Positions 8,627 through 17,291 of a DNA stretch of 64,000 nucleotides are shown here, piece after piece; positions within the stretch are counted from its first letter, which is position 1; each line of letters starts with the position of its first letter. The notes under the pieces were generated by a model. It was not told the DNA's origin. It searched no databases and saw only the letters and a program-made list of their open reading frames with translations. The DNA comes from Burkholderiales bacterium (GTDB taxonomy: Bacteria > Pseudomonadota > Gammaproteobacteria > Burkholderiales > Burkholderiaceae_C). The stretch lies in NCBI GenBank assembly GCA_028868825.1, contig JAGWTU010000023.1, positions 1 to 64,000 of the forward strand. The letters are read 5' to 3'. The translations under genes were made by a program, and so were the position numbers.

Positions 8627-10648
8627 TCAGGGCCCGAGCAGGTAGCGCGTCTCGTAGCGGCGGCCGGCGGTGTCGACCGCGATCAGCAGCAGTTCGGCGT
8701 GGTTCGTCGTATAGCCGTCGGGCAGCGTGATCGCCGCCAGCGTCGCCGACGAGGTCGGCGGCAGGGGTGCCGCGGCGTCGACGACGAAAGGCGTCTGCGC
8801 CGCGTTCGTCGTGTCGCTCAGCGTCGAGCGCAGCGTCAGCAGGCGCAGGTCGGGATTCGCCGCCGCCCAGCCCGACCAGGCGACATTCATCCCGGCCAGC
8901 AGCGACGCCGTCGACAGCGGCGTCGCGACGGCAACACCGTCGAGCGCCGGAAAGCGCGCCGCCTGCGGGTTCGACGGCAGCTCGGCACCGAGGAACAGCG
9001 GATGCACGGCCGCGGTGCCGAACAGCGTGTAGCTCAGGCTCCACTTCGCATTGCGCGCCGTGTCGACGGCGGCGAGCCAGCCCGACGAGGCCAGCTCGAG
9101 CAGGTTGTCGATGGCGCTGCCGCTGGCGGCGACCGCGGAAGCGCCCGGCGTCGACGACAGGCACATCATCGGGAGCCCGCAATAGGCCAGCGCGATGCTG
9201 TGGCCGCCGGGCGTCTGCACCGTCGCCGTCGCGACGAGCGGCACCTGCGTGTAGACGGCGTCCTGGCCCTGCACGAGCAACTGCAGTCCCAGCGCCGGAT
9301 TGGGCGTGACGGCGGCGTCGACGCTGGCGTCGGCGGCCAGCGCCCGGTAGGCCACCGGGTAGAGGCCGGAGGCGATCTTCTGGCCGTCGCCGATGAGGTT
9401 CCACGGGCTGCCGGTGGTCGACGCCTTGTTGTAGGCGACGGCGTCGCTGTAGACGTCGATCACGGTGCCGTCGGCGGCGGTGACCGGCGCCGAGACCTTG
9501 ACGCGCTTGCACACGCCGGCGGTGACGGTGTCGTCGGCGCAGCCGGTGACGGTCCAGCGCCCGAACTGCGCGTTCGCGGCCACGTACTGGGCGAGCTTGG
9601 CCGCCACGCCGATCGCGTAGCGACCCTGGTGCACGTTGTAGCCGACGAGCAGCGGCGCCGTGCTCATCGCGGCCGCCGTCTGGCCCTGGGCGATGAGCTG
9701 GTTCAGCGCCGCGCTCAGGCTGTCGAGCGAGCCCAGCGTCGCCAGCGTCGCGGTCGGGCTCGTCGTCGCCGTCAGCGTCGAGGTGATGGCGCTGGCGGGT
9801 GTGCCGCCGCTGGCCAGCAGCTGCGCCTGCGCTGCGCCCAGACTGACGGCGACCTCGACCGGCGAGCCGGCGAGCAGCTTGTTGCCGAGCTGCAGCTGCA
9901 GCACGCCCTGGCTGTTGGGCGCCAGCGCGACGCGCAGCGATTCGAGCAGCAGGTCGTGCGCGCCCTTGTTGGCGGCGAAGGCGGGGTCGCCGAGCAGGTC
10001 CAGCGTCGTGCTGGCCTTGAGGTCGCTCAGCTCGGCCTTGACGATGGTGCGCACGAAGGCCGCCGCGCCGCTGGCGGCACTGGCCACCGCGGCGATCGCG
10101 GTCGCGTTCTGTGCCGGTGCGGCGAGCACGGGTTGCGGGTCGCCGCCCATCGCCAGGGCGACGACGGCGTTGCTCAGCGTCGTGATGTTGGCGACCATCG
10201 CCGGCGCCGACGCCGCCAGCGCCGGCACGGCCGAGTGCAGCACGCGCGGGTTGCCCGCGGCATCGATGCCGCGCAGCTGCAGCAGCAGCGGCGGGTTCAG
10301 GCTGTTGCTCGTCAGCGCGATGCGGAACGCGCCGTCGACGGCGCCGCTGGTGCCATTGCCGACCGCGGTGCCATGACCGTCGATGACGGTGATGGTGGCA
10401 TTGTTCAAAGGGGCACCGGTGGCGGCGACGCCGCTGATCGTCGGCGTCGTCGTGTAGTTGACGGCCGTGCTCGCGCTCGCGCTCGCGGTGCCGGTCGTCG
10501 AGGTCGACGTCGCCGTCGAGCCGGCGCTGCCGCCACTGCCCGAGCCGCCGCCGCCACAGGCAGCCAGCAGCGCGCAGCAGCTCAGCGCCACGGTCCATCG
10601 CCAGGCGGTGACAACGCTTCGGATCGGCTGAAGGGGGGTGCAAGACAT
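8627..10648 (-). CDS. large lipoprotein with carboxypeptidase-regulatory-like N-terminal domain
   Basis: 673 residues from ATG 10648. The N-terminus is a lipoprotein signal: basic n-region, hydrophobic core and lipobox LLAAC at about 27-31, followed by a Gly/Ser/Thr-rich linker (GGGGSGSGGSAG). Next comes a beta-sandwich-like segment (ISGVAATGAPLNNATITV and GAVDGAFRIAL) typical of carboxypeptidase-regulatory-like or Ig-like surface domains. The remainder is Ala/Thr/Ser-rich without a family I recognise. The protein is probably membrane-anchored through the lipid-modified Cys and exposed to the periplasm or surface. An in-frame extension upstream to 11368 is not credible because it lies antisense to the helicase gene. 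Confidence 0.75.
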   Translation of the reverse strand: MSCTPLQPIRSVVTAWRWTVALSCCALLAACGGGGSGSGGSAGSTATSTSTTGTASASASTAVNYTTTPTISGVAATGAPLNNATITVIDGHGTAVGNGTSGAVDGAFRIALTSNSLNPPLLLQLRGIDAAGNPRVLHSAVPALAASAPAMVANITTLSNAVVALAMGGDPQPVLAAPAQNATAIAAVASAASGAAAFVRTIVKAELSDLKASTTLDLLGDPAFAANKGAHDLLLESLRVALAPNSQGVLQLQLGNKLLAGSPVEVAVSLGAAQAQLLASGGTPASAITSTLTATTSPTATLATLGSLDSLSAALNQLIAQGQTAAAMSTAPLLVGYNVHQGRYAIGVAAKLAQYVAANAQFGRWTVTGCADDTVTAGVCKRVKVSAPVTAADGTVIDVYSDAVAYNKASTTGSPWNLIGDGQKIASGLYPVAYRALAADASVDAAVTPNPALGLQLLVQGQDAVYTQVPLVATATVQTPGGHSIALAYCGLPMMCLSSTPGASAVAASGSAIDNLLELASSGWLAAVDTARNAKWSLSYTLFGTAAVHPLFLGAELPSNPQAARFPALDGVAVATPLSTASLLAGMNVAWSGWAAANPDLRLLTLRSTLSDTTNAAQTPFVVDAAAPLPPTSSATLAAITLPDGYTTNHAELLLIAVDTAGRRYETRYLLGP

Positions 10649-10786
10649 GGTCTTCGACTCGGATCGATGGGGGCGTGGACGGGGGCGTAGGGGCTCGCCC
10701 GATGGTGCCCGCGCGGGGGCTGCGCCGATGCCCGGAGATGACGGCCGAAACCGATCCTGTTCCGCGCCCCCACAATCGACACCTCG

Positions 10787-13027
10787 ATGCCTTCCACGCT
10801 CCCCAACCCACGCCACGCCGCCCGCCTGCCCGCCGCCGCCACCGCCGAGCAGATCGCCCGCGTCCGCCAGGCCGCCTACACGCTGCCCCAGGTCGTCAAG
10901 CCGGCCGATTTCCTGCCCGAGGGCAGCCCCGGCTTCGAGGCCCATCTCGACAAGCTCGGCTACGTGCTGCTGCAGAAGTCGGTGCCGGGCCAGCGCCCGA
11001 GCCGCTGGATCGAGCCGCGGCTGTTCGCCAGCGCGCTGGCGCATGTCGACGCCGTCGGCGCCACCGGCACCCGGCCGCTGATGAACGAGCGCACGACCGC
11101 CCTGCAGGCGCTGGGCGTGGCGCGCCAGGCCGGGCAGTGGACGCGGCTGACGAGCCATGCGCTGGCGCTCACCGAGACCGGCTGGCGCATCCCCGTGCTG
11201 TTCAAGATGCCGGTCGACGAGGAAGTCGTCTGGGCCTGGTACCGCAGCGGCGACGAGGCGGCACTGCAGGCCGGCCTCGGCGCGCCGCGGAAATACCCCT
11301 ACGCGGCCGAGCTGATCGCGCATCTCGACGCGCTGGTCGCCAGGAGCCGCGCCTTCAAGCCGCAACATCTGGCCTCGCTGCTGCCGCGGCTGCAGAGCGA
11401 ATGCGCGGCCAAGCAGGCGCTGGCGTCACCCGAATCGCTGGCCGATCTGCAGGCCGCCTGCACGCGGGCGCAGGAGCGCTGGGCCCATGCGGCGACCGAA
11501 CTCGACACGCTCGAGGGCCTGAACAGCGAACTCGCCTTCGGCGGCTACCCGGGCACCTTCGTGAAGGCGCGGCGGCTGCAGCGCGAGGTCACGCTCTACG
11601 TCGGCCCGCCCAACAGCGGCAAGACCCACGCCGCCTTCGAGCGGCTGGCGCAGGCCCTGGACGGTGCCTATCTCGCGCCGCTGCGGCTGCTGGCGCTCGA
11701 AGGGCGCGACCGCCTCGTCGCGCGCGGCGTGCCCTGCTCGCTGCTGACCGGCGAGGAGAACGTGCCGGCCGACGGCGCGCGCGTCGTCAGCAGCACGATC
11801 GAGATGGTGGGCACGAACACGCCGATCGACGTCGCCGTCATCGACGAGGCGCAGATGATCTTCGACAACTCGCGCGGCTGGGCCTGGACGCAGGCCATCG
11901 TCGCCGTGCCGGCCAAGGAGGTCATCATCATCTGCTCGGCCTACGCCGTGCCGGCGATCGAGAAGCTGCTCGGCCTGTGCGGCGAACAATGCACGGTGCG
12001 GCATTTCGGGCGCAAGCAGCATGTGCAGCCGCTGCCGCATCCGGTGCCGATCGCCGACCTCGCGCTCGGCGACGCCGTCGTCGCCTTCAGCCGCCGCGAC
12101 GTGCTGATGCTGCGCGACCAGATCGCCGCCGGCGGCCATCCGGTGTCGGTCATCTACGGCGCGCTGCCGCCCGAGGTGCGGCGGCGCGAGGCCGAGCGCT
12201 ATGCCAGCGGCGCGTCGCACATCCTCGTCGCCACCGACGCCATCGGCATGGGGCTGAACCTGCCGATACGCCGCGTGCTGTTCAGCACGCTGACGAAGTT
12301 CGACGGCCAGGCCGACCGCCGGCTCAGCGAATCCGAGGTGCACCAGATCGCCGGCCGCGCCGGCCGCTACGGCTTCCACGACGAGGGCCATGTCGGCGTG
12401 CTCGCCGAGTCCGAGCCGACGGCGCAGCGCACGCTCAAGGAACTGCTGGCGCGCAACCCCACGGCACCGCCCGATTTCAAGGCCCCGGTGGCGCCGAACG
12501 GCTGGCATGTCGACACGATCGCCGCGCGGCTGCAGAAGGACCGGCTGCGCGACGTGCTCGACGTCTTCATGGACCAGCTCAAGCTCGACGACGCGCATTT
12601 CGCCGTCGCCGAGCTCGAGCAGATGCTCGAACTCGCGGGACAGCTCGACGAATGCGCGCGAGCGCTGACGCTCAAGCAGCGCTTCGTCTACGCGCAGGCG
12701 CCCGTCGACACGCGCACCGAGGGCCAGGTGCAGGAATTCCTCGGCTGGGCCGCCAGCCACGACAACACCGGCAAGGCCGGCCGGCCCTGGTTCCTCGACC
12801 AGGTCGACGGCCACAGCCGGCTCGAGCGCATGGAGCAGGCGCTGCGCTCGTGCACGCTGTGGCTGTGGCTGGACCTGCGCTTCCCCGGCGTCTACGGCCA
12901 TGTCGAGGAGGTCATCGCGTTGCGCACGAGCCTGAACGACGGCATCGAGCGTCAGCTCAAGGGCAAGCGGCCGCTGGCGCAGGTGCGGCGGCGAAGGGCT
13001 GAGCCTTCGTCCCGAGCTCGGTCTTAG
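10787..13027 (+). CDS. SUV3-like superfamily 2 RNA/DNA helicase
   Basis: 746 residues from ATG 10787. Helicase motifs in order: Walker A GPPNSGKTHAAFERL at about 270, PLRLLALEGRDRL, SLLTGEENV, a DEAQM Walker B variant (VAVIDEAQMIFD) near 350, then the second RecA domain with VIYGALPPEVRRREAERY, VATDAIGMGLNLPI and HQIAGRAGRYG. This set, with DEAQ and the short distance to the C-terminal domain, is that of SUV3 helicases, which act in mitochondrial RNA turnover in eukaryotes. About 260 residues precede the helicase core and do not match a domain I know. Bacterial members are poorly studied. Confidence 0.85.
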   Translation: MPSTLPNPRHAARLPAAATAEQIARVRQAAYTLPQVVKPADFLPEGSPGFEAHLDKLGYVLLQKSVPGQRPSRWIEPRLFASALAHVDAVGATGTRPLMNERTTALQALGVARQAGQWTRLTSHALALTETGWRIPVLFKMPVDEEVVWAWYRSGDEAALQAGLGAPRKYPYAAELIAHLDALVARSRAFKPQHLASLLPRLQSECAAKQALASPESLADLQAACTRAQERWAHAATELDTLEGLNSELAFGGYPGTFVKARRLQREVTLYVGPPNSGKTHAAFERLAQALDGAYLAPLRLLALEGRDRLVARGVPCSLLTGEENVPADGARVVSSTIEMVGTNTPIDVAVIDEAQMIFDNSRGWAWTQAIVAVPAKEVIIICSAYAVPAIEKLLGLCGEQCTVRHFGRKQHVQPLPHPVPIADLALGDAVVAFSRRDVLMLRDQIAAGGHPVSVIYGALPPEVRRREAERYASGASHILVATDAIGMGLNLPIRRVLFSTLTKFDGQADRRLSESEVHQIAGRAGRYGFHDEGHVGVLAESEPTAQRTLKELLARNPTAPPDFKAPVAPNGWHVDTIAARLQKDRLRDVLDVFMDQLKLDDAHFAVAELEQMLELAGQLDECARALTLKQRFVYAQAPVDTRTEGQVQEFLGWAASHDNTGKAGRPWFLDQVDGHSRLERMEQALRSCTLWLWLDLRFPGVYGHVEEVIALRTSLNDGIERQLKGKRPLAQVRRRRAEPSSRARS

Positions 13028-13075
13028 AGCCGCTGGATCTGTCCGGGACGGCCCTGCGGTCGGACGGCGGTGGCG

Positions 13076-13182
13076 GGATCGGGCCGGCGGGGCAGCCTGC
13101 CGCGTCCATGTCCCCCGGTCTGGGCTCCCGCCCAGCCCTCCTCCTTGACTTCCCGCGGCAGGCCGCCCCGCCGGCCCGATCC
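13076..13182. repeat. long inverted repeat (29-base arms)
   Basis: Arm 13076-13104 pairs with arm 13154-13182, with 28 of 29 positions complementary, across a 49-base loop. The arms are very GC-rich (GGATCGGGCCGG start). Part of the non-coding interval 13028-13370 between the helicase gene and the DUF1924 gene. The loop is itself one copy of a second inverted repeat. Confidence 0.7.
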
Positions 13183-13300
13183 AACTCCATCGCGGCATGC
13201 TCGCAGCACGCCACCGCGGTATTGGCCGAGGATGCCGGGTGCCCGTCGTAGTGAAGTCAAGGAGGAGGGCTGAGCGCCAGCTCAGACCGGGGGACATGAA
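13105..13300. repeat. second inverted repeat overlapping the first
   Basis: Copy 13105-13153 and reverse copy 13252-13300 agree at most of about 48 positions, including an unbroken CATGTCCCCCGGTCTG and CAGCCCTCCTCCTTGACTTC. Each copy has a small internal palindrome in its middle that differs between copies but keeps pairing (GGGC..GCCC versus GAGC..GCTC), a compensatory pattern. No open frame here is convincing. Confidence 0.65.
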
Positions 13301-13370
13301 CGGAGACGGGTACCCGGCGTCCTCGGCCCGCCTCGCTACCAGCGCGAAACGGCGCCGCCAGACACCGACC

Positions 13371-13772
13371 TCAGGGCTTGAGCGAGATCAGCCAGGCCAT
13401 CACATCGGCCTTCTCGGCCGGCGTGCACAGACGGCCGACGATGTCCTTGCAATTCAGCCTGAAGGCATTCTCGACCTTGGATTTATCGGTGAAGCGCTTC
13501 GGGTTGGCGGCCGGCGCCAGCGGCGTGATGTCGCGCTCCTCGACGAGGTCCTTGCCCTTGCCGGTGGGCGTCTCGCCATGGCACGACGAGCAGCTGTAGC
13601 CGAGCGTGCCGCCGAAATTGGTCGTGAACAACTTGCGGCCGCGCTCGGGCTGCGGCGGCGCGCCGCCGGCCTGCGCGGTGTAGGCGGCCATGATCTCGGT
13701 CGGGGTCGCTGCGGGGGCGTGAGCCGACAGCAGGGCCGCGGCGGCGGCCAGCACGAGGGTTTGGAACTTCAT
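13371..13772 (-). CDS. DUF1924 family monoheme c-type cytochrome
   Basis: 133 residues from ATG 13772. A cleavable signal peptide (MKFQTLVLAAAAALLSAHA) is followed by a small cytochrome c-like domain with one heme motif CSSCH at about 61-65. A later C..D motif region (NCKDIVGRLCTPAEKADVMAWL) is typical of DUF1924. Periplasmic electron carrier, often encoded near diheme cytochromes or cytochrome b561 genes, none of which is adjacent here. It would need the Ccm system encoded at 19.7-26.8 kb. Confidence 0.88.
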   Translation of the reverse strand: MKFQTLVLAAAAALLSAHAPAATPTEIMAAYTAQAGGAPPQPERGRKLFTTNFGGTLGYSCSSCHGETPTGKGKDLVEERDITPLAPAANPKRFTDKSKVENAFRLNCKDIVGRLCTPAEKADVMAWLISLKP

Positions 13773-13948
13773 AGCGTTCGCTCTCCGCGGCGACCATCGG
13801 GGCTGGGGCTGGCACATGGACCCGACGTCACCGTCGCCGCATCTTCGGCGCCTGGCCCATGGCAGACAGTGGAATCGCATTGCGCCGCGGCGTCCTTGTT
13901 CCTGCTCAAGGGCTGTCGACGGGCGCGGCCATCGGCGATGATCCGGTC

Positions 13949-14566
13949 ATGAACGATGACGAAGGCGACCCGCGCATCCACAGCCCCGCCGCCGAGCGCA
14001 ACCGCGGACCGATCCTGGCGCAGTTGCAGCGGCTGCTGCCGGCGCAGGGCCTGGCGCTCGAGATCGCCAGCGGCGGCGGCCAGCACGCGGCGCATTTCGC
14101 GGCCGGCCTGCCGCAGTGGCGCTGGCAGCCCAGCGACGGCGACGCCCGCGCGCTGGCGTCGATCGCGGCCTGGTGCGACGGGCTGCCGAACGTGCTGGCG
14201 CCGATCACGCTCGACGTCATGGCGCCGGCATGGCCCGGCGTGCCGGCGACCGTCGACGCGATCTTCTGCGCCAACATGATCCATATCGCGCCCTGGCCCT
14301 GCTGCGGCGCGCTGATGCGCGGCGCGGCGCGCCATCTCGGCGCCGCGGGTCTGCTGCTGACCTACGGCCCCTATCTCGAGGACGCCGTCGAGACCGCCGA
14401 GAGCAACCTCGCCTTCGACGCCGAGCTGCGCCGCCGCCACCCCGACTGGGGGCTGCGCCGCATCGAGGACGTCGCGGCGCAGGCCGCGGCCGCCGGCCTG
14501 CGCCTGCGCGAGCGCGTCTCGATGCCGGCCAACAACCTACTGCTGGCATGGGCGCGCCCGAGCTGA
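13949..14566 (+). CDS. DUF938 family SAM-dependent methyltransferase-like protein
   Basis: 205 residues from ATG 13949. DUF938 features: the N-terminal SPAAERNRGPIL stretch, the glycine-rich SAM-binding loop LEIASGGGQHAAHFA near 33, WQPSDGDARAL near 54, and a central NMIHIAPW. Members are predicted cytoplasmic methyltransferases of unknown substrate. Its last 19 bases overlap the following metallopeptidase gene. Confidence 0.85.
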   Translation: MNDDEGDPRIHSPAAERNRGPILAQLQRLLPAQGLALEIASGGGQHAAHFAAGLPQWRWQPSDGDARALASIAAWCDGLPNVLAPITLDVMAPAWPGVPATVDAIFCANMIHIAPWPCCGALMRGAARHLGAAGLLLTYGPYLEDAVETAESNLAFDAELRRRHPDWGLRRIEDVAAQAAAAGLRLRERVSMPANNLLLAWARPS

Positions 14567-15102
14567 GCTATCTGCGCGGCTACCCGGCCGAGCTCGTCGC
14601 GGATGTGCCGCGGCTGCTCGCCGAGGGTCGGCTCGGAGCGATGCTGCGGCGGCGCTACCCCGAGACGCACGAGGTGCGCAACGAATCGGCGCTCTACGAC
14701 TACGTCACAGCGCTGAAGGCGCGCCACCTGCGCAGCGCGCCGCCGCTGGCCAAGGTCGCGTTCGACCCGCGGCTGCAGATCGTGCGCAACGCGCTGGGCA
14801 CGCATACGCAGGTCTCGCGGGTGCAGGGCAACCGGCTCAAGGCCAAGCGCGAGATCCGCATCGCGGCGCTGTTCCGCGACGCACCGGCCGCCTTCCTGCG
14901 CATGATCGTCGTCCACGAACTCGCGCACCTGAAGGAGCGCGAGCACGACAGGGCGTTCTACGCGCTGTGTGTGCACATGGAACCGGATTACCACCAGCTC
15001 GAATTCGATCTGCGGCTGTGGCTGACGGCGCTCGAGCTGGAGCCGCAGCAACCGTCGGCGCAGGCGCCGCTCGGTGCCGAGCGTCAGCCCGGCCTGCCGT
15101 AA
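14548..15102 (+). CDS. YgjP-like (DUF45/WLM) zinc metallopeptidase
   Basis: 184 residues from ATG 14548. The zinc-binding motif HELAHLKEREHD sits at about 131-142, the arrangement seen in YgjP/SprT-like metallopeptidases (HExxH plus a nearby His). A long helical N-terminal half precedes it. No signal peptide, so cytoplasmic. The start codon overlaps the end of the DUF938 gene. The last 19 bases overlap the convergent hypothetical gene. Confidence 0.82.
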   Translation: MGAPELSYLRGYPAELVADVPRLLAEGRLGAMLRRRYPETHEVRNESALYDYVTALKARHLRSAPPLAKVAFDPRLQIVRNALGTHTQVSRVQGNRLKAKREIRIAALFRDAPAAFLRMIVVHELAHLKEREHDRAFYALCVHMEPDYHQLEFDLRLWLTALELEPQQPSAQAPLGAERQPGLP

Positions 15103-15560
15103 CCGCCCTCGACCCAGGCGGTGGCGCTGCGGCGGTCGAACTTGAAGTTCGCCGCGACGCGGACCCGCTCGAGCAGATGGCCCGCGGCGTCGTGCGCCGC
15201 GAGCAGCGCATGCGGGTCGTCGTCGTCGGGGATGATGTCGAGCGTGACCTCGACGCGCGCGCCGGCCGCCTCGACGACGAGGCTGCGGTGCAGTTCGGCA
15301 TCGCGCTGCTGCTCGTGACGCCGCAGCACCTCGGAGGCGGTCTTCACGAGCGTGTTGAACGCCGCCGTATCGAGCGGCTTCGGATTCTTCTTGTCGCGCC
15401 CCATCGTCCAGGGGCCGACCAGCGCAGGCTCGCTCTCGCCGCGCTTGATCATCTCGACCGCCCAGCCCTCGTCGTCGTTGTTCTTCACGACGCGCGCGGT
15501 CCAGCCCTGGTCGCGCCAGAGTCGGGGTTCGTGCAGGGTGTCGTCGGTGCCTTCGTCCAT
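15084..15560 (-). CDS. conserved hypothetical protein
   Basis: 158 residues, soluble and acidic at the N-terminus (MDEGTDDTLHEPRLWRDQGW). Recognisable stretches are WTARVVKNNDDEGWAVEM and VGPWTMGRDKKNPKPLD, the kind of sequence seen in hypothetical proteins of Burkholderiales. No motif points to a function. It is convergent with and overlaps the metallopeptidase gene by 19 bases. Confidence 0.7.
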   Translation of the reverse strand: MDEGTDDTLHEPRLWRDQGWTARVVKNNDDEGWAVEMIKRGESEPALVGPWTMGRDKKNPKPLDTAAFNTLVKTASEVLRRHEQQRDAELHRSLVVEAAGARVEVTLDIIPDDDDPHALLAAHDAAGHLLERVRVAANFKFDRRSATAWVEGGYGRPG

Positions 15561-15583
15561 CGAGTGATCTTACGGGCGATGCT

Positions 15584-15958
15584 TCACCCGACCCGCTTCA
15601 CGACCCATTCCGGCCGCTGCTGCGCCAGCCACGCGACGACGCGGTCGCGATGGTCGCCCTGGACCTCGACGACGCCGTCCTTGACGGTGCCGCCGGCGCC
15701 GCAGGCGCTGCGCAACTGCTTGCCCAGCGCCTCGAGTTCGGCACCGGCCAGCGGCAGCCCGCGCACCAGCGTCACGGCCTTGCCGCCGCGGCCCTTCGAT
15801 TCGCGGCCGACGCGCACGACGCCGTCGCCCGCCGGCCGCGCCGCGGCGGCCGCGATCTCGCGGCAGCGGCAGGCCGCCAGCGGCTGCCGGCAGTCGGGGC
15901 ACATGCGGCCGGCCTCGGTCGAGTAGACGAGGCCCGATGCGGCAGGCGGACGGCTCAT
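15584..15958 (-). CDS. yciH: Sui1/YciH family translation factor homologue
   Basis: 124 residues. A short Cys-containing N-terminal part (CPDCRQPLAACRC) precedes the SUI1 fold: GGKAVTLVRGLPL, LGKQLRSACGAGGTVKDG and VEVQGDHRD. These match eIF1/YciH proteins, which affect start-codon fidelity. The ATG overlaps the amidohydrolase stop codon (ATGA), so it is the second gene of a two-gene unit. Confidence 0.9.
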   Translation of the reverse strand: MSRPPAASGLVYSTEAGRMCPDCRQPLAACRCREIAAAAARPAGDGVVRVGRESKGRGGKAVTLVRGLPLAGAELEALGKQLRSACGAGGTVKDGVVEVQGDHRDRVVAWLAQQRPEWVVKRVG

Positions 15959-17238
15959 CGAGCGCCGGCGAGGAAGTCCGCCGCGAGATGGGCGAGCGCG
16001 CGCAGGCCCACCAGCAGCCCGCTCTCGTCGACGACGAAGCGCGGCGAATGGTTCGAATAGGCGCGCGCCGGGTCGATCTCGGGCGGCGTCACGCCGACGA
16101 AGATGAACAGCCCCGGCAGCAGGCGCTGGAAGAACGAGAAATCCTCGGCGCCGGTGATCTTGTTGACGAGCGCCAGGCTGCTCCCGGCGCCCGTCGCGGC
16201 CACCCGCGCCAGCGTCGGCAGCATGCGCTCGGTCAGCACCGGGTCGTTGACCGTCACCGGGTAGTTCTTCGTGATGCACACGGTGCAGCCGGCGCGCGAG
16301 CCGCGCGAGATCGATTCGGCCAACGTCGTCACGCGCTCGTGGATGTCGTCGCGCATCTCCTCGTCGAAGCTGCGTATCGTGCCGCGCATCTCGACGCTGT
16401 CGGGGATGATGTTCTCGCGCACGCCGCCGCGGATCGCGCCCACCGTCACCACCGCCGGCTCGCGCGTGATGTCGACGCCGCGGCTGACCACCGTCTGCAG
16501 CCCCAGCACGACCTGCGCCGCGGTGACGATGGGATCGACGCCCATCCAGGGCTGCGCGCCATGCGTCTGCTTGCCGTGGACCGTGATCTTGAACTTGTCC
16601 GAGCTCGCCATCGTCGGCCCCGGCCGGTAGCCGATGACGCGCGCCGGCAGCCGCGAGCTGACATGCAGGCCGAAGATCGCCTGCGGTGTCGGGTTGCTCA
16701 GCACGCCCTGCTCGATCATCAGCCGCGCGCCGCCCTCCTCGCCTTCGGGCGGCATCTCCTCGGCGGGCTGGAAGATGAACTTCACCGTGCCCGGCAGTTC
16801 GGCGCGCAGGCCGGCGAGGATCTGCGCCACGCCCATCAGGATCGCGACATGGCAGTCGTGGCCGCAGGCATGCATCACGCCCACCGGCTCGCCGTTCCAG
16901 GTCGAGCGCTCGCGCGATGCGAACGGCAGGTCGACCTCCTCGGTCACCGGCAGCGCGTCCATGTCGGCACGCAGCGCGACGACCGGGCCCGGGCGCCCGC
17001 CCTTGAGCAGGCCGACGACGCCGGTGTGCGCGACGCCGGTCTGCACCTCGTCGCAGCCGATGCGGCGCAGGTGCTCGGCGACCAGCGCCGCGGTGCGGAA
17101 CTCGCGGTTGCCGAGCTCGGGATGCTGGTGCAGGTCGCGGCGCCAGGCGATGACCTGCGCTTCGAGCGCCTGTGCCGCGGCGTCGATGGCGGGCAGCGCG
17201 GCCTCGCGCAAGGCGGTGGGTGGTGGGTTGTTCGTCAT
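15955..17238 (-). CDS. M20D family amidohydrolase (hippurate hydrolase-like)
   Basis: 427 residues from ATG 17238. M20D motifs: RRDLHQHPELGN near 33, ALRADMDALPV near 88, the metal-binding HACGHDCHVA near 123, FQPAEE near 155, and HGAQPW and GAEDFSFF later. These enzymes hydrolyse N-acyl amino acids (hippurate, indole-3-acetyl or N-acetyl conjugates) with two divalent metals. Both the Cys and His of the CGHD segment are present, so it should be active. Substrate unknown. Coupled by a 4-base overlap to yciH. Confidence 0.9.
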   Translation of the reverse strand: MTNNPPPTALREAALPAIDAAAQALEAQVIAWRRDLHQHPELGNREFRTAALVAEHLRRIGCDEVQTGVAHTGVVGLLKGGRPGPVVALRADMDALPVTEEVDLPFASRERSTWNGEPVGVMHACGHDCHVAILMGVAQILAGLRAELPGTVKFIFQPAEEMPPEGEEGGARLMIEQGVLSNPTPQAIFGLHVSSRLPARVIGYRPGPTMASSDKFKITVHGKQTHGAQPWMGVDPIVTAAQVVLGLQTVVSRGVDITREPAVVTVGAIRGGVRENIIPDSVEMRGTIRSFDEEMRDDIHERVTTLAESISRGSRAGCTVCITKNYPVTVNDPVLTERMLPTLARVAATGAGSSLALVNKITGAEDFSFFQRLLPGLFIFVGVTPPEIDPARAYSNHSPRFVVDESGLLVGLRALAHLAADFLAGAR

Positions 17239-17291
17239 CGGAAGTGGCACTCCAGCTTCGGTGGGCGGGTCCGGCGCGGTTGCGGCGCCGT

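Noticed and set aside
10649..11368. N-terminal extension of the large lipoprotein
   Set aside because: Overlaps the SUV3-like helicase on the other strand, and the lipoprotein signal begins at 10648.
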